Origin: SIG307 sp964609025
GTDB lineage: Bacteria; Bacillota; Clostridia; Lachnospirales; Lachnospiraceae
DNA: 64,000 nt
NCBI GenBank assembly: GCA_964609025.1
Contig: CAZSQM010000003.1
Coordinates: 90,595-154,594, forward strand
Reading direction: 5' to 3'
A model generated the notes under the pieces. That model searched no databases. It was not told the origin of the DNA and worked only from the letters and a program-made list of their open reading frames with translations. A program made the translations under genes and the position numbers. This document shows positions 32,107 to 40,783 of the stretch, one piece after another. How positions within the stretch are numbered: the stretch's first letter is position 1; each line of letters starts with the position of its first letter.

Positions 32107-32979
32107 ATGAAACGCCGCAGAAGGAGAAAGCGGATTGCGTTTGAGTTCAATCCGAAGTATTTGTGGATTGTCTGTGTTGTTCTTTGCATTGCGCTTATGT
32201 TTGCTTCTTACCGTTTTCCGGAACGCTTTTCCGGGGTAAAAACCGTGGCGGGTAATGTTATATCGCCGATGCAGCGCGGAATCAACAGCGTCGGGAGGAG
32301 TATTTCCGATCGGTTGCAGGCGTTTCGTGATGTCAGGGATTTGCGTAAGGAAAACGAGCAGCTCAAAGAAAAAATAGAGGAACTGACCGCAGCCAATCAG
32401 CAGCTTACGCAGGAAAAGTACGAATTAGACGGCCTCAGACGCCTGTACGAACTGGATGCAAAATATATCGATTATAATAAGGTAGCTGCAAGAATCATTG
32501 CAAGCGATACGAATAACTGGTTTTATAATTTCATTATCGATAAGGGAAGCGAGGACGGGATTACCGCCGGCATGAACGTATTGGCGGGAAGCGGCCTGGT
32601 GGGCATTGTTTCCGAAACCGGAAAGAACTGGGCGAGAGTACGCTCCATTATTGATGATGACAGCAATGTGAGCGGAATGTCCATAGAAACCCATGACACC
32701 TGTATTGTGTCGGGCGATTTAAAGCTGATGAAGGATAAAGGCGTGATTCGGGTCGAGATGATTTCAATGGACGCCGAGTTTAAGGAAAATTCCGAGATTG
32801 TCACCTCCCACATCAGCGATAAGTATCTGCAAGGAATTTTAGTCGGCTATATTCAGGAAATCAAGGTGGATTCCAGTAATATGACAAAGACGGCATATCT
32901 GATACCGGCAGTGGATTTTGAACGCCTGGACGAGGTGCTGATTATTACGGAATTGAAAGAGGCCTATGACTTTAAATAG
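32107..32979 (+). CDS. mreC: Rod-shape protein MreC
   Basis: MreC links the cytoplasmic MreB filament to the periplasmic-side wall synthases. The 290-residue protein has a basic N-terminus, one membrane anchor (about residues 17-37), a coiled coil (about 75-112, KENEQLKEKIEELTAANQQL) and the beta-barrel MreC core with IDKGSEDGITAGMNVL and GLVGIVSETG. Its length and order are normal. It follows mreB by six bases. Confidence 0.95.
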   Translation: MKRRRRRKRIAFEFNPKYLWIVCVVLCIALMFASYRFPERFSGVKTVAGNVISPMQRGINSVGRSISDRLQAFRDVRDLRKENEQLKEKIEELTAANQQLTQEKYELDGLRRLYELDAKYIDYNKVAARIIASDTNNWFYNFIIDKGSEDGITAGMNVLAGSGLVGIVSETGKNWARVRSIIDDDSNVSGMSIETHDTCIVSGDLKLMKDKGVIRVEMISMDAEFKENSEIVTSHISDKYLQGILVGYIQEIKVDSSNMTKTAYLIPAVDFERLDEVLIITELKEAYDFK

Positions 32980-33002
32980 GATTGCGGAAAGGAACGTAGG
33001 TT

Positions 33003-33509
33003 GTGGTTCGTATTGTAATTGTGCTGTTACAGCTTTTGCTTTGTTTTTTATTGCAAAGTACGGTAATGCCTGCTTTTTCCATGGCGGGTGTCGTTCCTGA
33101 TTTGCTGTTGATTCTGGTGATTACGGTTGCGTATACCAGAGGCCGGATTGCGGGAATGCTTACCGGTCTTGCGGCAGGTCTTTTGACGGATGCCTGTTTC
33201 GGAGAACTGGTCGGACTGTGCGCTCTGTTTTATTTGTGCATCGGTTATGCGGCAGGCTTTTCCAGAAAGATTTACGATGAACGGGATTATATGCTTCCCA
33301 TGCTTATGATTGTGGCGGGAGAGTTCGTCTATTCCTTTGCCTATTATGTAACGCGCTTTTTGCTGCGCAGCAGAACGGAGTTCGGGTATTATTTTATCCA
33401 TCTGATTCTTCCGCGCATGGTTTATACCGTCCTTGCGGCAGCGATTTTATATCCGCTGTTTCACGGATTGCACAGGCTGATTTTAAGGCTTGAACAGAAG
33501 GAGGATTAG
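33003..33509 (+). CDS. mreD: Rod-shape protein MreD
   Basis: This 168-residue polytopic protein has about five membrane segments and begins MVRIVIVLLQLLLCFLLQST, with PDLLLILVITVAYTRGRIAG and the later GLLTDACFGELVGL typical of MreD. It starts at GTG, 23 bases after mreC, and ends two bases before the PBP gene. MreD belongs to the elongasome and is thought to regulate PBP2 together with MreC. Confidence 0.93.
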   Translation: MVRIVIVLLQLLLCFLLQSTVMPAFSMAGVVPDLLLILVITVAYTRGRIAGMLTGLAAGLLTDACFGELVGLCALFYLCIGYAAGFSRKIYDERDYMLPMLMIVAGEFVYSFAYYVTRFLLRSRTEFGYYFIHLILPRMVYTVLAAAILYPLFHGLHRLILRLEQKED

Positions 33510-33511
33510 TT

Positions 33512-36340
33512 TTGTTTTATTTTATTTTCGGCAAGCTCAAAGAGTGGCTGTCCTCCCGTATGCTTCCGATTGCCCTGTTTTATATGGCATTAGCCGGTAT
33601 TCTGATTTTTCAGTTATATAAAATACAGATTTTAGAGGCGGAGCAGACTGCCAGGGCGGAGGAGTATAAAACGGTCCGGGAGCGGAGTACAAACAGCACC
33701 AGAGGAATGATTTACGACAGGATGGGCAGGGTACTTGCCTATAACGAGCTTTCCTATTCCGTTATTTTGGAGGACAGCCCGTTACTTAATACCAACGATA
33801 AAAAGAATGCCATGCTTTATAAGCTGCTTCAGATATTAAAGCGTGAGGAGGTAACGCTGGAGCCGGAGTTTTATATTGCACAGGGCGAGTCCGGCATTTT
33901 GGAATATACGGTAGAAGGCACCGCAAGGCTTCGCTTTATCAAAAATGCGCTCGGAAAGCAGTCGATTGACAATCTGACCGAGGAAGAGCGGGAGATGAGT
34001 GCGGAGGAGTTGTTTACGCTGCTTCGATACGGAGATAAAAAGTTTGGCGCGATGTACGGTATTTCGGAGGAGTACGAATTAGAGGACGCATTGCAGATTA
34101 TGTCCGTCCGTTATGCAATCTTTACCCTTTGGCCGAAGTATTCCCAGATTACGCTGGCGACCGGCGTTTCCGACACGCTGATTGCCGCTCTCCGCGAAAA
34201 CAGCGCGGAGCTTCCGGGCATCTCCGTTGTCATGCAGACAAAGCGGGTGTATAATTACAGCGAGTATTTTGCACATATTATCGGCTATACCGGCAGAATC
34301 ACCGAGGCGGAGCTGGAGGAATACAATGCCGATGGCGATGTTTTCTCCGCAACGGATGTAATCGGTAAGACGGGCTTGGAGAAGTCCTGCGAAGATATCT
34401 TAAACGGGGAAAAAGGAGTTGAAAAACTGACGTTGGACGGGAATTACCGTATTGTCAATACGGAAGTTCTGGCGGAGCCTCAGGCAGGCGATAATATTTA
34501 CCTGACGATTGACGCCGAGATGCAAAAGGCCTATTATTATCTGGTGGAAAAGGAGCTTGCCAAAATTCTTTTAAAACAGATGACGGACGAGCTGGACTAC
34601 GGAACAAAAGGCGAATCCGCCGACAACATATTGATACCGGTTTATGAAGTATATGACGCGCTGTTTTCCAATAATGTGCTGAATGTCAGCAGGATTTTCG
34701 GCAAAGAAGCGCCGGAGGACGCAAGTGCAAACGAACTGAAGGTTTACCAGAAGTTTCAAAAGAAGTTTCAGACTGTGTTAGAACGCCTTGCCGTTTCTCT
34801 TGCCTACGGCAGCGATACTACAAACGCCGATGTTTCGGAGGAAACGGCGGAGTATCTGGATTATGTGTATTCCAAGATAACCTCCTCCGCGGTCGGGATT
34901 CTTCCAATCGGGAACATTGATAAAACGGATACGGTGTATCTCGGTTATAAAAACGGTGAAGTAAGTCTAAGCGGTTTTTTGACCCATGCCATCAACCAGA
35001 ACTGGATGGATTTAGGGAAATTAGGAATCGGCGATTATTATGTAACGGACGAAATCTATGAGATTCTGCTGAATAAGATTATGACGCTTTTGAGCGAAGA
35101 CGCGGTATTTACAAAGAAGCTCCTTCGCAATATGATTTTCCAGAAGGAGCTTTCCGGAAAGGAAATCTGTCTTCTGCTGTTTGATCAGTCCGTTTTGGCT
35201 TACGACGCGGAGGATTACCGTGCGCTGAGCAACGGTTCGATATCTGCGTATACATTTATCCGGGAGAAGATTGAGAACACCGAGATTACTCCGGCGCAGC
35301 TTGCCTTAGAGCCGTGCAGCGCTTCCCTGATTGTGACGGACGTAAACAACGGCGATATGCTTGCAATGGTGACTTATCCGAGCTATGATAATAACAAGCT
35401 CGCCAATAAAATTGACTGGGACTATTACTCCAAGCTTTTAGAGGATAAGTCAAACCCGCTTTCGAGCCGTGTCACCAATTCGAAGACGACCACCGGATCT
35501 ACCTTTAAGATGATTACCAGTTTTGCGGGTTACGGTGAAAATGTACTCGGGCTTTATGAGCAAATTGAGGACTTAGGTGAATTTACAAAGGTTGTTCCTT
35601 CACCAAAATGCTGGTATTATCCGAGAAATCATGGTAAAATAGATGTGCCGAAGGCATTGTACCACTCCTGTAACTATTTTTATTACGAAGTAGGATATCG
35701 TCTGTCCGAGGATTTTAACGGGCAGTACAGCGACTCTCTGGGAATCGCAAAGCTGACAAAGTATGCGGAAAAGTTCGGTCTGGGTGCAAAATCCGGGATT
35801 GAAGTATCGGAGTTAGAACCGCAGATTGCCCAAAAGGACGCTGTCCGAAGCGCAATCGGATACGGTCACAGTTTTACCCCGTCGCAGATTGCACGTTATG
35901 TTACGACGCTTGCAAACAGCGGCACCTGTTATAATCTGACGCTGATTGACCGTATCACCGACCGAAAGGATCAGCTTGTGAAAAACAATTCCGCAACGGT
36001 GTTAAATCAGATTACGGAGTTTACCAAAGCAGAGTGGGCACAGGTACAGAAGGGAATGTATTTAGTGCTGAACAGCTCCGATTCCACAGGCCGTCAGTAT
36101 GACACGCTCGGAATTGACGCTGCCGGAAAGTCCGGTACGGCACAGGTGTCCGACACCAAGCCGAGCCATGTACTGTTTGTTTCCTATGCCCCGTATGACA
36201 GCCCGGAGATAGCAGTCACCACGGTTATTCCGAACGGGTATTCCTCCGGCTATGCGGTGGATTTCGGTTATGTCGTTTATGACTATTATTATCATCCGGA
36301 TACTTATGACAGCTCTTATCATAAGATTACCGAGGAATGA
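33512..36340 (+). CDS. Elongation-class B penicillin-binding protein 2, with a large insert
   Basis: This class B transpeptidase cross-links side-wall peptidoglycan with RodA. The TTG start follows AGAAGGAGG. The 942-residue protein has an N-terminal anchor (about residues 18-38), the PBP dimer domain (RGMIYDRMGRVLAYNELSYS) and the transpeptidase motifs: active-site Ser663 in TTGSTFKM, SCNYFYYEVG and KSGTAQ. LTIDAEMQ (about 331) and ASLIVTDVNNGDMLAMVTYP (about 607) would normally lie close together; here about 270 helical residues are inserted between them, which accounts for the unusual length. It lies in the mreD-minC gap, the usual site of the elongasome PBP. Confidence 0.94.
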   Translation: MFYFIFGKLKEWLSSRMLPIALFYMALAGILIFQLYKIQILEAEQTARAEEYKTVRERSTNSTRGMIYDRMGRVLAYNELSYSVILEDSPLLNTNDKKNAMLYKLLQILKREEVTLEPEFYIAQGESGILEYTVEGTARLRFIKNALGKQSIDNLTEEEREMSAEELFTLLRYGDKKFGAMYGISEEYELEDALQIMSVRYAIFTLWPKYSQITLATGVSDTLIAALRENSAELPGISVVMQTKRVYNYSEYFAHIIGYTGRITEAELEEYNADGDVFSATDVIGKTGLEKSCEDILNGEKGVEKLTLDGNYRIVNTEVLAEPQAGDNIYLTIDAEMQKAYYYLVEKELAKILLKQMTDELDYGTKGESADNILIPVYEVYDALFSNNVLNVSRIFGKEAPEDASANELKVYQKFQKKFQTVLERLAVSLAYGSDTTNADVSEETAEYLDYVYSKITSSAVGILPIGNIDKTDTVYLGYKNGEVSLSGFLTHAINQNWMDLGKLGIGDYYVTDEIYEILLNKIMTLLSEDAVFTKKLLRNMIFQKELSGKEICLLLFDQSVLAYDAEDYRALSNGSISAYTFIREKIENTEITPAQLALEPCSASLIVTDVNNGDMLAMVTYPSYDNNKLANKIDWDYYSKLLEDKSNPLSSRVTNSKTTTGSTFKMITSFAGYGENVLGLYEQIEDLGEFTKVVPSPKCWYYPRNHGKIDVPKALYHSCNYFYYEVGYRLSEDFNGQYSDSLGIAKLTKYAEKFGLGAKSGIEVSELEPQIAQKDAVRSAIGYGHSFTPSQIARYVTTLANSGTCYNLTLIDRITDRKDQLVKNNSATVLNQITEFTKAEWAQVQKGMYLVLNSSDSTGRQYDTLGIDAAGKSGTAQVSDTKPSHVLFVSYAPYDSPEIAVTTVIPNGYSSGYAVDFGYVVYDYYYHPDTYDSSYHKITEE

Positions 36341-36359
36341 ATCATCGGAGGAGGGAATT

Positions 36360-37046
36360 ATGAGTAATGCGGTAGTAATTAAGGGAACCACCTACGGTTT
36401 TTCCGTTTTTATCGATGAACAGGCAGAGTTTACCGAGGTCTGTGCGGAACTGAAAGAGAAGTTTAAAGAGTCCGCAAAGTTTTTCGGAAATGCAAAAATG
36501 GCGATTTCCTTTGACGGAAAGCCGCTCAGCGATGAACAGCAGCGCAGGCTTTTGGATATCATCGCCGAGAATTCCGAGGTACACATTGTTTGTATCATTG
36601 AGCATAATACGGAAACGGAGGAACTGCACAGGCGTTCGTTGGAAGACCGTCTTCAGGTGCTTTCGGGGGCAACCGGTCAGTTTTACAAAGGAAATCTGCG
36701 TTCCGGCCAAGTGCTGGAAACGGAAACCAGTATTGTGATTATCGGGGATGTCAATCAGGGAGCAACCGTGACATCCAAAGGAAATATTATCGTTTTAGGC
36801 GCGCTGTTCGGCAATGTTTATGCCGGTGCGGGCGGAAATCAGGATGCTTTTGTTATGGCACTGGAGTTAGACCCGGTGCAGATTCGGATTGCCGGTACCA
36901 TCGCAAGAGCGCCGGACAAGGTAGGGAAAATGCTATGGAAGCGTGAAAAGGAGAAAGCAAAGGAGCCGAAAATTGCATTTCGGTCGGGGGAAAATATATT
37001 TATTGAACCGGTTTCCAGAACGGTCTTAAATGATATAAAATTATAA
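36360..37046 (+). CDS. minC: Septum site-determining protein MinC
   Basis: MinC inhibits FtsZ ring assembly away from midcell. The start is the ATG at 36360, after CGGAGGAGGG, giving 228 residues. The N-terminal domain includes VVIKGTTYGFSVFIDEQAEF. The C-terminal beta-helix has VIIGDVNQGATVTSKGNIIV and LGALFGNVYAGAGGNQDAFV, which bind MinD. It lies 19 bases after the PBP stop and leads minC-minD-minE. Confidence 0.95.
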   Translation: MSNAVVIKGTTYGFSVFIDEQAEFTEVCAELKEKFKESAKFFGNAKMAISFDGKPLSDEQQRRLLDIIAENSEVHIVCIIEHNTETEELHRRSLEDRLQVLSGATGQFYKGNLRSGQVLETETSIVIIGDVNQGATVTSKGNIIVLGALFGNVYAGAGGNQDAFVMALELDPVQIRIAGTIARAPDKVGKMLWKREKEKAKEPKIAFRSGENIFIEPVSRTVLNDIKL

Positions 37047-37065
37047 AATCGGAGGATATGAACGA

Positions 37066-37848
37066 ATGGGCGAAGTAATTGTAGTAACATCGGGAAAGGG
37101 CGGCGTCGGTAAGACTACCACAACGGCGAATGTCGGCACCGGTCTTGCAAAGCTGGAGAAGAAGGTAGTATTGATTGATACCGATATCGGACTTAGAAAT
37201 CTGGATGTTGTTATGGGACTGGAAAACCGGATTGTTTACAATTTGGTGGATGTAATCGAGGGAACCTGCAAAATCAATCAGGCATTTATCAAGGTAAAGG
37301 GATATAACAATTTTTATCTGCTGCCTTCCGCACAGACGAGGGACAAGACGGCGGTTACACCGGAGCAGATGAAGAAACTGACCGACCAGTTAAAAGAGGA
37401 GTTCGACTATGTTATCATCGACTGTCCGGCAGGAATCGAGCAGGGCTTCCACAACGCGATTGCCGGTGCGGACCGTGCGCTTGTCGTAACGACGCCGGAG
37501 GTTTCCGCAGTACGGGATGCCGACCGCATTATCGGACTTTTAGAGGCCAATGAAATCAAGCAGATTCACCTGATTGTCAACCGTCTGCGTATGGATATGG
37601 TAAAGCGCGGCGATATGATGTCCAGCGAGGATGTGGTTGAAATTCTTGCGATACCGTTAATCGGCGTTGTTCCGGATGATGAGAACATCGTAATTTCCAC
37701 AAACCAGGGCGCACCGCTTGTAGGAAATAATACGCTTGCCGGAAAAGCATATATGAACATCTGTAAACGTGTAGACGGTGAAGAGGTACCATTCCTTGAT
37801 CTGACCGGCAAGGGTGGTTTGTTCAGTCGTCTTTTCAAGAAAAACTAA
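37066..37848 (+). CDS. minD: Septum site-determining ATPase MinD
   Basis: MinD is a membrane-binding ATPase that recruits MinC and, with MinE, oscillates from pole to pole. The 260-residue protein has the deviant Walker A GKGGVGKTTTTANVG (residues about 10-24), LIDTDIGLRNLDVVMGLENR, DYVIIDCPAGIEQGF and the amphipathic C-terminal helix GGLFSRLFKKN that binds membrane. It lies between minC and minE. Confidence 0.97.
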   Translation: MGEVIVVTSGKGGVGKTTTTANVGTGLAKLEKKVVLIDTDIGLRNLDVVMGLENRIVYNLVDVIEGTCKINQAFIKVKGYNNFYLLPSAQTRDKTAVTPEQMKKLTDQLKEEFDYVIIDCPAGIEQGFHNAIAGADRALVVTTPEVSAVRDADRIIGLLEANEIKQIHLIVNRLRMDMVKRGDMMSSEDVVEILAIPLIGVVPDDENIVISTNQGAPLVGNNTLAGKAYMNICKRVDGEEVPFLDLTGKGGLFSRLFKKN

Positions 37849-37861
37849 CGGAGGGGAAACT

Positions 37862-38137
37862 ATGAGTTTATTTGATTTTTTCGGTAAAAATAAAACATCG
37901 GGTTCGGTTGCGAAGGACCGTTTGAAATTAGTTCTTGTATCGGATCGCGCAGGCTGCTCTCCGGAGATTATGGAGCAGATGAAGAACGATATTATTGCTG
38001 TTATTTCAAAGTACATTGAAATTGATATGCAGGGGCTGGATATCCAGATTAAGCAGACGCAGTCGGATACGGACAACGGTACGGTTCCGGCCATTTTTGC
38101 CAATATTCCGATTAAGGATATGCGTTCAAAAAATTAA
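37862..38137 (+). CDS. minE: Cell division topological specificity factor MinE
   Basis: MinE stimulates MinD ATPase and drives oscillation. The start is the ATG at 37862, after CGGAGGGG, giving 91 residues beginning MSLFDFFGKNK, the membrane-targeting end. The contact helix reads AKDRLKLVLVSDRAG, followed by MEQMKNDIIAVISKYIEID. It ends 11 bases before rodA. Having minCDE and divIVA in one genome segment gives two possible positioning systems. Confidence 0.94.
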   Translation: MSLFDFFGKNKTSGSVAKDRLKLVLVSDRAGCSPEIMEQMKNDIIAVISKYIEIDMQGLDIQIKQTQSDTDNGTVPAIFANIPIKDMRSKN

Positions 38138-38148
38138 GAGGGTGTTTC

Positions 38149-39336
38149 ATGTTTAAGTTATGGGAACGGTACGATTTAAAAAAGTACCGCTGGTCGATTT
38201 TATTGATTATAGTTCTTCTCTGCGCGGCCGGCATTTATGTGCTGGGAAAGGTGCAGGGAGAAGATATCGACATGGTGCCAAGGCAGATTAAAGGATTGAT
38301 TGCCGGCGTTGTTCTGGCTGTATTTGTATCAATGTTTGACTATCATTTTGTCTGCAAATTTTCCGCATTAATGTATATTGTGAATTTCGGATTGCTTTTT
38401 GTTGTAAAATTTGTGGATTCAATGAATATAGAAAGAGGCGGTGTCAATCGATGGATCGGTATTCCGAATGCCGAGCATGCGATTTTTGAGTTTCAGGTAT
38501 CGGAACTTACAAAGGTCGTATTGGTGCTTTGTCTTGCCACGCTGTTTGACCGGCTGATGTACAGAATCAGGCAGGGGTATGTGCTGCTTTTAGCGGTACT
38601 GATGCTTGCATTTCCGGTCGGTCTGGTATTTATACAGCCGGATCTTTCCACTACCATTGTAATCTGTGTGAGCCTTGTTGTTATTATTTTTGCTTCGGGG
38701 CTTACCTACAAGCTGTTGCTTCCGATTGTTGCCGTGGCGATTCCGGTTGCGGCAGGGTTATTCTGGTATGTGCAGCAGGATTTTCAGGTGCTTCTTTCCG
38801 AAAGCCAGCAATCGCGGATTTTATCAATTTTAAATCCGGAGGTGTATTCGGATGAGATTTATCAGCAGGAGAACTCCGTGACGGCAATTGCTTCCGGGGG
38901 ACTTACCGGCAAACTGTTTTCCGGCGAAGAAGCACTTGGGGCAAAGAATATCCCGGTGGTAGAAAGCGATTTTATTTTTTCGGGAATTGCGGAGGCGTTC
39001 GGATTTTTAGGTTCCTGCCTCGTTGTTCTTCTCATTTTATTGCTGTCCTTCCAGTGCTTTCTGATTGCAAAACGGGCGCCGGATTATCTCGGACGGCTGA
39101 TTGCTTTAGGCATCGGAACCACCTATATTTTTCAGGCCTTTGTCAATATCGGCGTTGTTACAATGCTTTTGCCGAATACCGGAATACCGCTTCCGTTTGT
39201 CAGTTACGGTCTGAGTTCGTTACTGTGTAATATGATTGGTATCGGCATTGTTTTAAATATCGGGATTACAAAAAAGAAACCGCGGGGGCAGATTGATCTT
39301 GAATTTGCTGCCATACCGAAGAAGGGGGAACTATGA
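38149..39336 (+). CDS. rodA: Rod-shape SEDS glycosyltransferase RodA
   Basis: RodA polymerises peptidoglycan strands for elongation, paired with the class B PBP upstream. The 395-residue protein has about ten membrane segments. SEDS features are GGVNRWIGIPN, FEFQVSELTKVVLVLCLA, the loop FIQPDLSTTIVIC with the catalytic Asp, and the end NTGIPLPFVSYGLSSLLCNM. It overlaps mgsA by four bases. Confidence 0.95.
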   Translation: MFKLWERYDLKKYRWSILLIIVLLCAAGIYVLGKVQGEDIDMVPRQIKGLIAGVVLAVFVSMFDYHFVCKFSALMYIVNFGLLFVVKFVDSMNIERGGVNRWIGIPNAEHAIFEFQVSELTKVVLVLCLATLFDRLMYRIRQGYVLLLAVLMLAFPVGLVFIQPDLSTTIVICVSLVVIIFASGLTYKLLLPIVAVAIPVAAGLFWYVQQDFQVLLSESQQSRILSILNPEVYSDEIYQQENSVTAIASGGLTGKLFSGEEALGAKNIPVVESDFIFSGIAEAFGFLGSCLVVLLILLLSFQCFLIAKRAPDYLGRLIALGIGTTYIFQAFVNIGVVTMLLPNTGIPLPFVSYGLSSLLCNMIGIGIVLNIGITKKKPRGQIDLEFAAIPKKGEL

Positions 39337-39731
39337 ATATTGGGTTGATAGCACATGATGCAAAAAAGAAGCTGATGCAGAATTTCTGCATTGCGTATAA
39401 AGGGATTCTTAGCCGCCATACGTTATATGCAACCGGAACAACCGGGCGGCTTATTGAGGAGGCGGCAAACCTTTCCGTTCATAAGTATCTTGCCGGTCAT
39501 TTGGGCGGTGAACAGCAGATGGGAGCTCAGATTGAACACAATGAAATTGACATGGTAATCTTTTTACGGGATCCGCTGACGCCGAAGTCCCATGAGCCGG
39601 ACGTCAATAATGTGGTAAAATTATGCGATACGCACAATATTCCTCTGGCAACGAATCTGGCTACGGCGGAATTGCTTGTCAAGGGGCTGGAACGCGGCGA
39701 CCTGGACTGGCGGGAACTCTACAAAAATTAA
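39333..39731 (+). CDS. mgsA: Methylglyoxal synthase
   Basis: MgsA converts dihydroxyacetone phosphate to methylglyoxal and phosphate, a bypass of lower glycolysis. The 132-residue protein starts MNIGLIAHDAKKKLMQNFCI, contains HTLYATGTTGRLIEEAANL and HLGGEQQMGAQI for phosphate binding and has catalytic Asp in MVIFLRDPLTPKSHEPDVN. Its ATG overlaps the rodA stop, a coupling common in Clostridia. Confidence 0.96.
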   Translation: MNIGLIAHDAKKKLMQNFCIAYKGILSRHTLYATGTTGRLIEEAANLSVHKYLAGHLGGEQQMGAQIEHNEIDMVIFLRDPLTPKSHEPDVNNVVKLCDTHNIPLATNLATAELLVKGLERGDLDWRELYKN

Positions 39732-39762
39732 TCTTATTATTTTAACAAAGGAAGTGAGTGAA

Positions 39763-40755
39763 ATGAAACGGAGCAGAAGAATTTCAGGAGCAGCCATGCT
39801 GTTTTTTGCTCTTTTTTTCACCGGCTGTAACAGCGGTTCTGCCGGAGGGAAACTCCTTCCTTTTGCTTATACCGGTTCCAATTCTTTTGAATATTTTGAT
39901 GTCGGGAATGACAGGAATGCGGATTTTTTATTAGGACGTGCCGCAGAGGTCTGTGTTCCTTCTTTAAAGACGGAGGAGGATGCTTCACAGGAGTATGCGT
40001 ATGGGCTGTATCATGTATCGGAAAACAAGGTTTTGGAGGAATGCCGCATTTTAGAAAAGATTTATCCGGCAAGCACGACAAAACTTCTGACGGCGCTGGT
40101 TGCTTTGAAATATTGCGACTTAAGCGAAAGCGTCCGATTCAGCTACAATGCTTCGCATATCGGTGTGTACGGAGCGACACTTTGCGGATTTGAGGAGGGC
40201 GATACGGTTGCCCTGGGAGATTTACTCTCGGCGATGCTGGTTTGCAGCGGAAACGACGCGGGGATTGCGATTGCGGAACATGTTTCCGGTTCCGTGGAAG
40301 CGTTTGTAGAGCTGATGAATCAGGAAGCAAGGAAGCTCGGCGCGGTGGATACGCACTTTACGAATCCCCACGGGCTGCACGACAAAGAACATTATACAAC
40401 GGCTTACGATATGTATCTGGTTCTAAACGAACTGATTCACTATAATAAATTTATTTCAACCATTTCCCAGTCTTCCTATACGGTAGACTATATAGACGCA
40501 CAGGGGAACGCAAAAAGCAAAATCTTTGAAAGCACAAACCTTCTTTTTAACGGAACCTTTGAGGCGCCGGAGGGAATTGAAATTATCGGAGGAAAGACAG
40601 GAACAACAAATGCAGCGGGGTGTTGTCTTGTTCTTTATTTCAAGGATAGGAACGGTTCGTCCTATATTGCGGAAGTATTCGGCGCACCGACGTATGAAGC
40701 GCTTTACGGGAAAATGGTGGAACTGATGCGGACGGTTAGCTTATCGGAGAAATAA
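39763..40755 (+). CDS. D-alanyl-D-alanine carboxypeptidase lipoprotein (class C-type low-MW PBP)
   Basis: The 330-residue protein begins at ATG 39763 after AAAGGAAGTGAG. Its N-terminus has a lipobox-like AMLFFALFFTGC, so it is probably anchored by a lipid. The serine penicillin-recognising motifs are YPASTTKLLTALVAL (Ser about 103), VCSGNDAGIAIAEHVSG (SxN) and IIGGKTGTTNAAG (KTG). This set removes the terminal D-Ala from stem peptides. It follows mgsA by 31 bases. Confidence 0.92.
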   Translation: MKRSRRISGAAMLFFALFFTGCNSGSAGGKLLPFAYTGSNSFEYFDVGNDRNADFLLGRAAEVCVPSLKTEEDASQEYAYGLYHVSENKVLEECRILEKIYPASTTKLLTALVALKYCDLSESVRFSYNASHIGVYGATLCGFEEGDTVALGDLLSAMLVCSGNDAGIAIAEHVSGSVEAFVELMNQEARKLGAVDTHFTNPHGLHDKEHYTTAYDMYLVLNELIHYNKFISTISQSSYTVDYIDAQGNAKSKIFESTNLLFNGTFEAPEGIEIIGGKTGTTNAAGCCLVLYFKDRNGSSYIAEVFGAPTYEALYGKMVELMRTVSLSEK

Positions 40756-40783
40756 AGGAAAAGACAGGGAGGTGTGTACCGCC

